Made by a program: the position numbers and the translations under genes. 64,000 nt of DNA, taken from assembly GCA_029255685.2 (NCBI GenBank), contig CM055315.2, positions 69,965,681-70,029,680 on the forward strand. Reading direction: 5' to 3'. The notes beneath the pieces were generated by a model. It saw only the letters and a program-made list of their open reading frames with translations. It did no database searches and was not told where the DNA came from. Below, in pieces: positions 10,407 to 21,178 of the stretch. Source of the DNA: Silene conica. Taxonomy: Eukaryota; Streptophyta; Magnoliopsida; Caryophyllales; Caryophyllaceae. Each line of letters starts with the position of its first letter. The first letter of the stretch is position 1.

Positions 10407-10503
10407 ATGAGAGTATCTCCAATGGTTATCCTAAAAAACTTATTTGCAAATGGAAAGAAAAATCCAAGCTACTTGCTTAATCATTGGAGTACACCTCTTA
10501 AAC
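10407..10503. mobile_element. Possible very short MITE
   Basis: GAGTATCTCCAATGGTTA at the left and the inverse of GTGTACTCCAATGATTA at the right suggest short inverted termini, as in common plant MITEs that begin with CTCCAATG. The evidence is limited to these ends. Confidence 0.35.
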
Positions 10504-10543
10504 TATCTTAATTTGAGCTAGTAGCTCAAATGAACCCACAACC

Positions 10544-11124
10544 GCGGCGGATCCAGGATTTAGAAGTTGGATGGGCTCGGTTCATGTTCGCGATGGTTAG
10601 TCATATGAAACTATCAAAACGTAATTAAGATTGCACATATGTGAAAGATGTTATAAGAAACTCCCTTTGTCACAGACTTACAGTCATTTTGGGCAAATTT
10701 TTATTATTTACAAGTGATATTTTATTGAAAGGCAAACAAATAATAAAAACAGAGGGTTATCTTATAAAAATATATAGTATGATTGAATATTACAAAATGT
10801 ATACTTATATAAATTTATTCTACAATATTATTCAAGAATACAACTCATACAAGTTTTGCTATATACTAGTAAATTCAACAATCATCATTAAAAAAACGTA
10901 AACGTCTTATAATCTCCTTCTTTTTAAAATACAATATTTTTGTATTTTCCAATAGACAGGTATCTCAACTTTGTTAAAACTAAAGATTCTTATTTGCTAA
11001 ACAACTTAGGGTATAAAATACTTTAGTTATAAGAAACACAATAATAGCAATCTTATTCGCTAAACAACTTAGGGTACGGTATAAAATATTTTAGTTATAG
11101 GGAAAACAATAGGTTCGAACCCCT
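10544..11124. repeat. Left part of an older repeat split by Copia-1
   Basis: The left end GGCGGATCCAG followed by GTTGGATGGGCT, and the right end at about 18190-18233 (GCTCACCCAACC, then AGATCTGCCCC), form imperfect inverted termini once Copia-1 is removed. The rest is AT-rich and has no gene. This is a likely older non-autonomous transposon into which Copia-1 inserted. Confidence 0.35.
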
Positions 11125-11543
11125 TATAAGAATTATTATTTAATTCTCTAATATCTGGACCTAATTGCTGATGTCGGTCGCCTTAATTAGAAACGGTTAA
11201 ATATAATATTTCGGGTTTTTAATAGGAGTAGTACAATAAGTGGATTGGAGTTAATGTTTACATGGCATTAACATATTAGGTCCACTTATCTATTTAAGCC
11301 TCTCCTGCCACCTATATATAAAACTACATTTGTTTGTAGTTTTAACCTAATAATTTATTAAGAAAAAGAACACAAAAAGGGAATTGAGAATTAGGGAATA
11401 AGGAAGGCAGGAGAAGGCAAAACATTAGGGTTTCATCTTCTAATTGTTCTCAAGGAATCTCCTCACCAAACCTAATGGCTACTTGATGTATGTATCTATC
11501 AGTAATTATCACTGCAATCAAGGCCCTCTAATTTTAATTTACA
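11125..11543 (+). repeat. Copia-1 5' LTR
   Basis: 419 bp aligning throughout to 17670-18089. Its terminal TG has mutated to TA, and it ends in TTTACA. A TATA-like CTATATATAA lies near 11312. Confidence 0.88.
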
Positions 11544-11545
11544 TG

Positions 11546-11557
11546 TGGTATCAGAGC
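11546..11557 (+). promoter_or_regulatory. Copia-1 primer binding site
   Basis: TGGTATCAGAGC two bases after the LTR, complementary to the 3' end of plant initiator tRNA-Met, the usual primer for Copia elements. Confidence 0.88.
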
Positions 11558-11829
11558 AGGATTATGATTGTAGTTATAGTTCTCATTAATGTTTTAATTA
11601 TGTCTTTTGAATGAAATTAAAGTTCTAATTACGAAGTTATTATTTTCATCCATGGTTGATTATATATACCTTTGATTGTGACTGTTTTCCGCTGCTCTAT
11701 TCGAATTATTTCGATATATATGTTTGATTATGATTTGTATGTTTGATTATGATTGTATATCTTCATCCTTATTTAATTATTTCAATTCATATGATGCTTC
11801 GATTGGTTGCATTTCGTTTGTCGCTTGAG

Positions 11830-11905
11830 GAGTACTCGATCGAGTATCATGCCCCACTCGATCGAGGTGTATTTTTCTCGATCGAGCTAATGTCTCACTC
11901 GATCG
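11830..11905. repeat. CTCGATCGAG palindrome cluster 1
   Basis: Four copies of CTCGATCGA[G/A] at intervals of about 20-25 bp in the untranslated leader between the Copia-1 primer site and gag. The same motif clusters in six other places, mostly in Athila-like sequence. Confidence 0.8.
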
Positions 11906-12251
11906 AAGATCTCTCGCATGAATAGTTTCATTCTCGCATTATAATTTATTGTATCTCCTGCTTGTTTATGTATGCTCATATGATATTAATGTTACTATAC
12001 TTAAAATAAATATAAATCATCATATTATTTTTGTAAGCATACACTCTGATTATGTATATATATATATATGGTATTGGTATCAATTGAAAGAGACATTCGC
12101 ATTATGGCAAGTTGAAATTCAGCACAGTGATTTCATCTAGTACGCGATTAAATCTAATAATGGAATCACATTGGATATTCGCATTAGGTTGAGGATCACC
12201 ACAGTGGACTCAAATTATGTAGTGAATATCCGACTAAGCATCTAATGGGGT

Positions 12252-12391
12252 AAAGTAACTTGTATTAAGGTTTTACCCACAGGTATCCTGACATTAAAAT
12301 GAAACACCCATTAAAGAGAGCAAAGTAACTTGTATTAAGGTTTTACCCACAGGTAACCTAACATTAAAGTGAGACGCTCATTAAGAAGAGT
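12252..12391. repeat. 70-bp tandem duplication in the Copia-1 leader
   Basis: Two copies offset by 70 bp, both with AAAGTAACTTGTATTAAGG and TTTTACCCACAGGTA. It lies upstream of the gag remnant and is non-coding. Confidence 0.65.
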
Positions 12392-12505
12392 ATACCAGAT
12401 TATGTAATTAAGCATGTGTAGGTTGTCCACAGATACTATGCTTGCTTAATGAATGCTTATGAGTTACTCATTTAAGTTTCAAGTCTTATTCATAATTGAT
12501 ATTGT

Positions 12506-15500
12506 GTGTTAAACTCAAAGCCTAATGTTTTGAGCATTGTTCATAATGTAGTACCGTTGCAAAGCTCTCTCAATAACTGTGTCCAAGTAGTTCCACAACT
12601 TGATGGTACTAATTACTCAGAATGGAAAGAGCATCTCGAGTTCTATTTAGGGATTCTTGAACTTGATCAACTGCTTACTGGGTCAGTTCCAGCTGAACTT
12701 GTCTCTAATGCGAGTAAAGAAGTACTTGAAGAATATAACTGGTGGAAGAAATCTGATAGTCTTTGCCTAAAATTTTTGCGCCTTACCACTGCACCAAACA
12801 TTAAGTCCTCCATTTCGGAGACAGGCTGTGACACAGCCAGTAACTCAGTAAGTACATGGAAATCATTAAGGAACGCTTTCAGACCACCGATAAAGCGGTA
12901 GCTGGAAGGCTTATGTCTGAACTTACCACTGCTAAGTATAATGAGGGTGTAACCACCATGTAGCAGCATGTGTTACACATGACGAATCTAGCAGCTAAGT
13001 TGGGAAAACTGGGCATGAAATTTGAGGACCCGTTCCTTGCCCAGTTTATCATCAACTCTTTGCCTGACAAGTTTGATGTATTCCATTTCCATTATAACAT
13101 TGTTAAGGAAATTTGGAGTGTTAATGAATTGACCAATAAACTGGTTTAGGAAGTAGCAAGAATCAAACAGAAAGATGAGGTTGATGCCTCAAGTAAGAAT
13201 ACCGACTTATCCCAGGCACACCATGTGCATCATGTAAGTGGGAAATCAAAAGGTAAGTTTGGAAACAGAAAGAGCATGAAGTCTGGCCCTTCTGATAAGC
13301 CATCTACATCTGGCGTAAAGAAGGATATTAAGAAGTAGGAAAGTTGCTTTTTCTGTAAGAAACCTGGGCACTTTCAGAATGACTGCATAAAGCGTAAGAA
13401 TTGGTTCGAAAAGAAGGGTAAGCCTTTGGCTTTAGTATGTTTTGAATCAAATTATGTTGAAGTTCCTTCTAATACATGGTGGCTACATACAGGCTCTAAT
13501 GTACATGTTTCAAATTCCTTGCAGGGATTCCATACGACAAGAACCACAAAGTCAAATGAGGCCTCCTTATACATGGGGAATAAAGATAAAGCCTCCGTAG
13601 AAGCCATTGGAAGTTTTAGCTTGAAACTAAGCACTGGATTTAAGTTGAATTTGAAGGATACACTTTATGTTCCCTCTTTCGGACGCAATTTAATTTCAGT
13701 TTCTAAGTTAGATAATTATGGTTTTCAATTAAGTTTTGGATAAGGTTGTTTCAGTTTGTTTCGAGATAATGTTTTTGTTGATTCTGGGATTTTGGAAAAG
13801 GATTGTATCGAAATTATTTAGATAAATTGTTTTCAGAATCTCTTTGTGTTTCTCATAATGTTTCCTTGCATAATAATATTAGTTCAAAACGTGGAAGGTC
13901 TAATGAAAGTTCCTCCTTCTTGTGGCATAAACGTTTGGCCCATATTTCAAGAAAAAGAATGAGCATATTGGTTAAAGACAATATACTACCTTCTCTTGAT
14001 TTTACGGATTTTGGGACGTGTGTGGAATACATTAAGGGTAAGCAAACCAAACACACCAAGAAAGGGTCCACAAGAAGCACTGCTCTTTTAGAAATTATAC
14101 ATACAGACATATATGGTCCATTCGATGTTCCCTCCATGAGCGGAGAGAAATATTTCATCACTTCCATCGACGATTATTCACGTTATTGTTATCTTTACCT
14201 TTTGCATGAAAAATCTCAATCAGTGAACGCTTTTGAGGTTTATATTAAGAAGGTGGAAAGGCAATTAGGAAAAAAAATAAAAATCGTCAGGTCAGATAGG
14301 GGTGGTGAGTATTATGGCAAATACGATGAATCGGGACGACATCCTGGTCCTTTTGCAAAACTCCTTGAAAGTTTGGGTATTGCCCCTCGGTACACAGCTC
14401 CTGGTTCTCCATGGATGAATGATGTTGCTGAGAGGCGTAATCAAACCTTATTAGAGGTTGTGAGGACAATGATGAGTAATATCAATTTACTCATGAAGTT
14501 TTGGATGCATGCCGTAATGGCTGCTTTGTATGTTGGAAACTGGGTTCCAAGTAAGGCAGTTTCAAAGACACCATTTGAACTGTGAAAAGGGTGGAAACCG
14601 AATTTTCAACACTTACATGTATGGGTAGGGGTGTTCATTCACGGTTCGGTTCACCGAACCGCATATTTAATTCGGTTCGCACACGGTTCGGTTTGGCAAA
14701 ACACCGAACCTAAACCGCACCGTTCCTAACGGTTATTTACGGTTCGGTTAACCACTTTAAACGGTTATTTGCGGTTCGGTTACCGGTTAACCTATAAACA
14801 TGCTAAATATACTTTTTCTTTAGTTTTCGAGATTTTTATCTAGTAGTTTAATTAAATTTTTAATATTTAATTATACTCAACAATAAAGTTAATAAGTGAA
14901 ACTTTAATATTAATCATTTTAACCATTTTTGAATCTGGAAACACTTTTTAATTAAACAAAAGAACAATTTTTTATATAATATTTTAAATTTTTGCTTACT
15001 TGTTTGTGAATGGTTCGGTTCGCGGTTAACCTCTTTTCTAAAATTGCGAACCTCAACCGAACCGTGTTCATGATAAATTTAACGGTTCGGTTCATCGAAC
15101 CGCTGTCAAAAAGGTTGGGTTAATCGAACCTAAAAAATGTACGGTTTTTCAGTTTTTCGGTTCGGTTTATTATGAACACCCCTATGTATGGGGATGCCCA
15201 GCAGAGGCACACATTTATAATCCACATGAAAGAAAGCTTGATCCTAAAACCATTAGTGGGTTCTTTATCGGCAATCCGGAAAAGTCCAAAGGGTGTAGGT
15301 TTTACTATCCTACACACAAGACTAGAATTGTGGAAACCAGAAATGCCAAATTCCTTGAGAATGACGAAGTTAGTGGGAGTGAGCAAATAAAGTACGTCGT
15401 CGTCAATTAAGTTAGGCTGGCAATTCCAGTCCCTTTGCCCCTAATTTCTATTAATGAGGCACCACATAATGAAAATGTTGACTCTCAACATTATGAAACC

Positions 15501-17240
15501 TAATTTCGATGACCCTCCACTCCAGAATGATAACATCGCCACTGAGGTTGTTGATATAGTACCTGAAATAGCATTAAGAAGGTCCACAAGACCTAGAAGG
15601 TCAGCTATCCCAGATGACTATGAAGTATATCTACAACAAAGTGAATTTGACATTAATGTAGATAATGATCTGGTTACGTGCTCACAAGCTATATACAGTA
15701 TTGATTCTGATAAATGGATTAATGTCATGAAAGAAGAGATGGAGTCTATGGCTAAGAATGAGGTCTGGGAGTTGGTCAATTTACCAATAGGTCATAAGGC
15801 TATCGGCTGCAATTAGGTCTTTAAGACCAAGCGCGACTCCTTAGGTAATATTCAACGACATAAAGCCAGATCAGTAGCTAAAGGCTTTAATCGAAAAGAA
15901 GGCATTGATTATAATGAAATCTCCAGTTTATATGAAGGATTCTTTACGGATCTTACTAGCTTTAATAGCTCATTTTAACTTAGAGCTACATCAAATGGAT
16001 GTGAAAATGCCATTTTTGAATGGGAGTTTGGAAGAAGAAGTCTACAAGGGTTAACCTGAAGGCTTCATTATTGATGGCAAAGAGGACAAGGTCTGTATAT
16101 TAAAGAAGTCCATTTATGGACTTAAACAAGATTCTCGGCAATGGTATATTAAGTTCCATAGTACCATTACCTCCTTTGGGTTTCAAGAAAACACTATTAA
16201 TCAGTGTATCTACCTGAAGGTCAGTGAGAGTAAGTTTGCATTTTTGGTCTTATATGTCGATGACATACTTATCGCGAGCAGTGATTTTGGACTATTACGT
16301 CAAACTAAATTTTTCCTATCAAGCAACTTTGAGAGGAAAGATATGAGAGAGGCGTCCTATGTGATCGGGGTGGAAATATCTCGAGACAGATCACAAAGGA
16401 CCTTAGGGTTGTCTCAGAAAGCCTATATCATGAAGGTCTTAGAAAGATTTAACATGGTAAAATGTAATCCTAATGATGTTCCAATTCAGAAAGGAGATAA
16501 GTTCAGCTTCAGTATGTGTCCTAAGACCAAACTAGAACAAAATGCCATGAAAACTTTCCTTATGCATCTCTGGTTGGAAGCTTAATGTATGCTTAGGTCT
16601 GTACAAGACCTGACATAAGTTTTGCAGTGGGTATGTTGGGTCGATATCAGTCTAATGATGGAATGATTCATTGGAATGCGGCTAAGAAAGTCTTAAGGTA
16701 CTTATAGGGAACGATGAACAAAATGCTCACTTATAGACATACTGATCAGCTCGAGGTTATTGGATATGCTGACTTGGATTTTGGAGGATGCATGGACTCA
16801 AGGAAAAGCAGTTTTGGTTATGTGTTTGCTTTAGCTGGGGGAGCAATCTCCTGGAAAAGTGCTAAACAAACAATCATCGCCCCATCCACTATGGAAGCTG
16901 AATTTGTAGCATGTTTTGAGGTTACTATCCAAGCTTTATGGTTGCGAAATTTTCTTTCAGGGCTTAGCATTATGAGCTCTGTCGCAAGACCGCTGAAAAT
17001 TTACTGTGATAATGCCGCAGCCGTCTTATTTTCGAAGAATGATATGTACTCTAAAGGTATAAAGCACATGAAATGAAATACCTATCTGTTAAGGAGGAAG
17101 TTCGGAAAAACACTGTGTCAATTGAGCACATCATGACTAGTGCTAATGTATATATATAGCAGATCCTTTAACCAAGGGATTACCTCCAAATACATTTTTG
17201 AAGCATGCTACTGATATGGGTCTGGAGGATAATCATTAAG
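12506..17240 (+). pseudogene. Copia-1 gag-pol pseudogene
   Basis: The gag remnant starts near 12506 (LDGTNYSEWKEHLEFYL, the UBN2/gag-like core). A zinc knuckle CFFCKKPGHFQNDC is at about 13345. Protease has HTGS where DTG[AS] is expected (about 13489), a lost catalytic Asp. The pre-integrase motif is WHKRLAHIS. Integrase shows [16 protein letters not shown] and ERRNQT with Asp, Asp and Glu present (about 14090-14460). The hAT-like insertion at 14626-15184 cuts the integrase C-terminal part. RT keeps YVDD (about 16253), and RNase H runs from about 16750 to 17080. Stops occur at 12961, 13147, 13336, 14583, 15817 and elsewhere, with frame changes near 12890 and 13740. The element cannot encode a working polyprotein. 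Confidence 0.88.
14626..15184. mobile_element. hAT-like MITE inside Copia-1 integrase
   Basis: 559-bp element with perfect 13-bp inverted ends TAGGGGTGTTCAT and ATGAACACCCCTA. A perfect 8-bp target duplication TGTATGGG lies at 14618-14625 and 15185-15192. Many internal copies of ACGGTTCGGTT and AACCGAACC lie near both ends, with an AT-rich middle and no ORF. Its removal restores the sequence of the integrase C-terminal region. Confidence 0.93.
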
Positions 17241-17669
17241 GCTTTTCGTTTATGTCTGGATCATGCTAATGTTTTGTAATGATGACACTCTTGTTTGATT
17301 AATCAACTTTTATTTTCTTATGATGATGGCTTCCGAAAAATTTTATGTATCGTATGATTGTTGTTGTATACATTATTGTTGTAACACGATTAACAGAATC
17401 GGTTCTTTTCCTCAAGGACATTATCGGGGATTATGTTTGCTTCTTGTACAGACTGGTTATTCTGAATGATTGGTCTGTAGTACATGGAAGGCAGGAAGGA
17501 CCACTTCTCTTGTATAATACTGTTTCCACCATGACTCGACCAGTTGTTTGGAATGATCGGGGTAATTAAGACAAACCCATTATGTTTTCATTTAGCCGTT
17601 TACACGTCTTATGGTTCAACTTATGCGTGACATTATTTTTCGGTCAGTAATATGGTCCAAGTGGAAAAA

Positions 17670-18089
17670 TGTAAGAATTATTATTTAATTCTTTAATATG
17701 TGGACCTAATTACTGATGTCGGTCGCCTTAAATAGAAACGGTTAAATATAATATTTCGGATTTCTAATAGTAGTAATAGAATAAGTGGATTAGGGTTAAT
17801 GTTTACAGGCCATTAACATATTAGGGCCCACTTATCTATTTAAGCCCCTCCTGTCACTTATATATAAAGCTACACCTGTTTGTAGTTTTAACCTAATAAT
17901 TTATTAAGAAAAAGCACACAGATAGGGAATTGAGAATTAGGGAATAAGGAAGGCAGGAGAAGGCAAAGCATTAGGGTTTCATCTTCTAATTGCTCTCAAG
18001 GAATCTCCTCACCAAACCTAATGGTTGCTTCATGTATGTATCTATCAGTGATCGTCACTGCAATCAAGATCCTCTAATTTTAGTTTACA
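17670..18089 (+). repeat. Copia-1 3' LTR
   Basis: 420 bp, starting TGTAAGAATT and ending TTTACA, aligned to the 5' LTR. A purine-rich tract (AAGTGGAAAAA) ends one base before it. Confidence 0.88.
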
Positions 18090-18233
18090 CCTCTACCATC
18101 AAGTAGAGACAAACCCTTTTACTTTTACTCTTAGCAATTAAGTCTCGCTATAACACTAAATATTTTTAGATGTATATTGTTTTTATTCTTGAAAACAAGT
18201 TGGACTGAAGCTCACCCAACCCTGTGGGTAGAT
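18090..18233. repeat. Right part of the older repeat split by Copia-1
   Basis: Continues the sequence that ended at 11124 and closes with CACCCAACC...AGATCTGCCCC, the imperfect inverse of the left terminus at 10544. Confidence 0.35.
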
Positions 18234-18292
18234 CTGCCCCTGCCCATAACAAAATTTACCAATTATGTAAAACTTTAAATTTTAATAATAAG

Positions 18293-19230
18293 TTAGTTTT
18301 ACGCTCGTGCAAAAAATGCACGGGTTTAATTTTATTAAATTTTAAAAAATCAACAATAAAGCGAATATATTTAATAAAAATATGATTTTAGTATTGCAAT
18401 TATATGATATTAAACTTAAGACGGATAATAGCCGTTAAAAATATATTTAGATTTTAAAATTGTACTTACGGTTTAAATCCTAAATTTCTAACATATAATA
18501 TAAACCCTATCTTTTTTTATGTACATTTAAGACAGAGTTACATATTTTCGTTGATTTCCAGCTCAACCATTTAAATTTGTTGATTTTCACTATTTGAATA
18601 CTTTAATTTTCGCCAATTATATATGGTATTCACTTTTTTGTTCATGGTTTATTGTCATTGTTACTCAAATCAATCATTTTAGTTGTTACATGTTAAAATA
18701 ATATTAAAAACTTCTTTAATCATGGGATATTCTACATTTGTAAAGTCTATGTATGTCGATCATAGTATTATACTTAATTTATGCCTTTAATTATTTAAAA
18801 TTAGTTAACTTATTATCAATGATTCTCAATGATTTGATTTTTACAGTTGAAATTGAAGTTAGGACTTCGGAAGATTTCATATTTCATTGTGTGATTATAG
18901 TTGTAACTTATTTAATTAATGAAGAACAAAGTGGTGTCTTGCTTGTGACGGATTAAGCTGAAAACAAATATTTCTCTCACAATAAAGAAAGTGGTGAGAA
19001 AATGGGGCACATATGGATATTGCCACTTGCACATTGTGAGAGGGGCATTATCCGTCTTCACCTTGTGACGGATAGTGTCCGTCTTTAATGAATTTTTTTG
19101 AAGAAAAGTAGGAAAGATATTAAATTGATGAAAGCTTGAGGGTAAATAATTAATTGTATATAAAGAACATGGCTGACCATATTCTAATTAAAAAAACTTA
19201 TCTTCCAAATTTTCATCAACAAATAGTAGC
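18293..19230 (-). mobile_element. Helitron relative, minus strand
   Basis: On the minus strand the 3' end has a hairpin (CCCGTGCA and TGCACGAG) followed by CTAA at 18296-18293, a CTRR end, though the next base is C and not T. Reading away from it, the sequence aligns by eye with 9250-9375 and then with 3170-3850 of the large Helitron. Shared words include AATGTACATAAAA, TTGATAATAAGTTAACTAA and TATAATCACACA. A family-A MITE at 18934-19092 interrupts it. I could not find its 5' terminus. The short open frame at 18753-18956 has no recognisable domain. Confidence 0.65.
18934..19092. mobile_element. MITE family A, copy 2
   Basis: Shows GTCTTGCTTGTGACGGATTA at one side and the inverse of GACGGACACTATCCGTCACA at the other. 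It is absent from the matching position in the Helitron copy at 3170-3290, which supports insertion. Confidence 0.6.
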
Positions 19231-19404
19231 CCTTTAAAACTTATTGGGTTTATAGTAATGGAATGAATTAAATGAACTATTGTGGAAGATTGTTGAAATG
19301 TGGCTCCAGTTAAATCACAACACTATCAGCTCCATCTTTGGAGAAATTGTAGTTTGAAAGTATTCTAACTTAAAAAGTTGACGTGGAGAGTTAAGATATT
19401 CAAT

Positions 19405-19629
19405 AGGTCTTGCTTGTGACGGATGGATACTGCCGTCATAAATGAGAATTTGTGTAAGCTATTAGTGTTACACAAATTCTCGTTTCAAACTGTCATTATT
19501 CGTCTCAAATACATATCAAATCATGTCACTTGTCACCTAGAAAATGACAATTTTTTTGTGTTTATTACTCCGTTTGGTAGTATTTGACCCGTTTTAAGTT
19601 TAAGACGGATAATACCTGTCTTAGACAAG
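19405..19629. mobile_element. MITE related to family A
   Basis: Left end AATAGGTCTTGCTTGTGACG and right end as the inverse of AATAAGTCTTGTCTAAGACA. It is non-coding, about 225 bp, and lies between the Helitron relative and Copia-2. Confidence 0.5.
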
Positions 19630-19832
19630 ACTTATTGTTGGTGTTATTGTTTACCTTTGAAAAGGCTCTAATGCAACTCAATTGTTAAAATAAAAAACTC
19701 TGCAAATAGTAAAGTTACTTTTTTTTTGAAGTAGCCATTGTATTCGTAATTCATACGTAGACTAATCTCACGGTAAATTTTTTGTCACACACTTTTCGCT
19801 TATGTTTTAACAATCAATCAATATGTATAGAT
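19630..19832. other. Spacer before Copia-2
   Basis: AT-rich, with no gene or repeat seen. It ends in TAGAT, the left target duplication of Copia-2. Confidence 0.5.
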
Positions 19833-20408
19833 TGTAGGCGGTATATCTACACTTAAACAGTAAACGGAACGGACTTACAGATCTTGGAGACAAGATGTCG
19901 TGGCGTGATGAAGAATCACTGCCCTAAAGTTGAAATTGCCCCGCTCAATACACACGGCCTCTTGGCAAACCAACCCCCAGGGTTAACACGACTTCCGAGC
20001 CAAAGGTGTATGACGAAGACTCAGATTGAGAACTACTAATAGAACGTTGCCAGAATATCAGCCAGAAAGTTTTTAGAGAAGAAAAGTATTGTAGAGAGGA
20101 AGAGATGAGAAAGATTGTTGTGTGTTTTCTGAAATGACAAAGTAGTGGTATTTATATAGGAATGAAAGGAAGGATCCAGAGAACGTAATAAATGGTCTCG
20201 GAAAACCAGACTCGTTTTTTTGCATAATCAGTATGGTGAATGCAGATAATCAGTATGGAAGACTGATTTATTCAACACGGAAAATAGCAGCAATCAATAC
20301 GGAAGACTGTGCTTTTACTTTCGAAAATGCAAAAATAATAATAGAGAATAGGTGAACCTTACACACACAAAACCAGCCTACGGCACGCACCGCGGGTGCT
20401 CTACCAGA

Positions 20409-20441
<33 letters not shown>

Positions 20442-20609
20442 CCGAGCCCGGCCCGGCGCGCGCGCGCGCGTGTGTGGTGACGGTGTCCCCTCACTACTAC
20501 ACATATTAGTAGTATCACACCTTAGTTCACTTATAAACTATAACCTTCTTATTTATTCTACCAATGTGGGATAAGTAAAAAAGCTTCTTTTGAAGCACTA
20601 CTTCCAACA
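19833..20609 (-). repeat. Copia-2 3' LTR
   Basis: 777 bp, on the minus strand starting TGTTGGAAGTAG and ending CGCCTACA. It holds a TATA-like box (CCTATATAAATACC on minus, about 20148-20161) and a simple repeat of GAGCCA passing into alternating CG and TG (20405-20475). It carries about 45 bp (near 20080-20125) missing from the 5' LTR. Confidence 0.93.
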
Positions 20610-20622
20610 ATCCCCCACATGA
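20610..20622 (-). promoter_or_regulatory. Copia-2 polypurine tract
   Basis: On the minus strand ATGTGGGGGAT directly precedes the 3' LTR (TGTTGG). A G-rich tract in this place primes plus-strand DNA synthesis in LTR elements. Confidence 0.75.
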
Positions 20623-21178
20623 TTCAAAAGAAGAGAAAAAAGGAATAGCTGATATAAAGGCAACGGAACGTAAGTCTTAAGATGACAATGTTCCAGAGGA
20701 ATTGAATTGTCACCCAGTGCATACATTACCTGCTACAGCCATGTCGAGTTGCACGAAGGCTTTGGACTCTCCACGGTGGGTTGTATACAGATAGCTGCGC
20801 ACAAACCTGCATTCGAATCTGTGTTCGTTCTCGCGAAATGTCATAAGACGGTGCCCCTCATGTACCTGGTTCTCGTGAACGCTCTAGAGGTCTTAAAGCC
20901 TAAAGACCTCATAGGGGGTAGGGCATTTCCCCCACATTCACATAGGTAAGTCCATCAAGTTTGACTGTCACAAACCATCCTTAAACAAGGACTATGGACT
21001 TATTAAGAGCTTTAGCTCAGCCTACCTCACATGACAGATAAACCATAATGCAAAAATGCATAAGTAAAAGATACTACATCACTTTATTATAACAGGAATG
21101 GTAGTAGTATTACAACATGAGATCCTCGTGACTTCGTTTGACCCATTGAACTTGGTAAACCCAAGTGGGGGAGCCCCG
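20623..21178 (-). other. Copia-2 3' untranslated region
   Basis: About 560 bp between the pol stop and the polypurine tract. No domain seen. The open frame at 20707-20949 on the plus strand is antisense to the element and I do not call it. Confidence 0.6.

Larger units (their letters stand above)
11125..18089 (+). mobile_element. Copia-1: decayed Ty1/copia LTR retrotransposon
   Basis: Complete in structure: 5' LTR 11125-11543, tRNA-Met primer site, gag-pol remnants, a purine-rich tract before 17670, and 3' LTR 17670-18089. The imperfect 5-bp flanks (cccct and cctct) fit a target duplication that has mutated once. The order protease, integrase, reverse transcriptase, RNase H is that of Copia. 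Coding capacity is destroyed by frameshifts, stops and a hAT-like insertion. The LTRs differ at several percent of sites, so the insertion is not recent. Confidence 0.9.

Noticed and set aside
11111..11124. Possible tRNA gene (GGTTCGAACCCC, B-box-like)
   Set aside because: No A box at the proper distance and no cloverleaf. It is part of the older repeat at the left of Copia-1.
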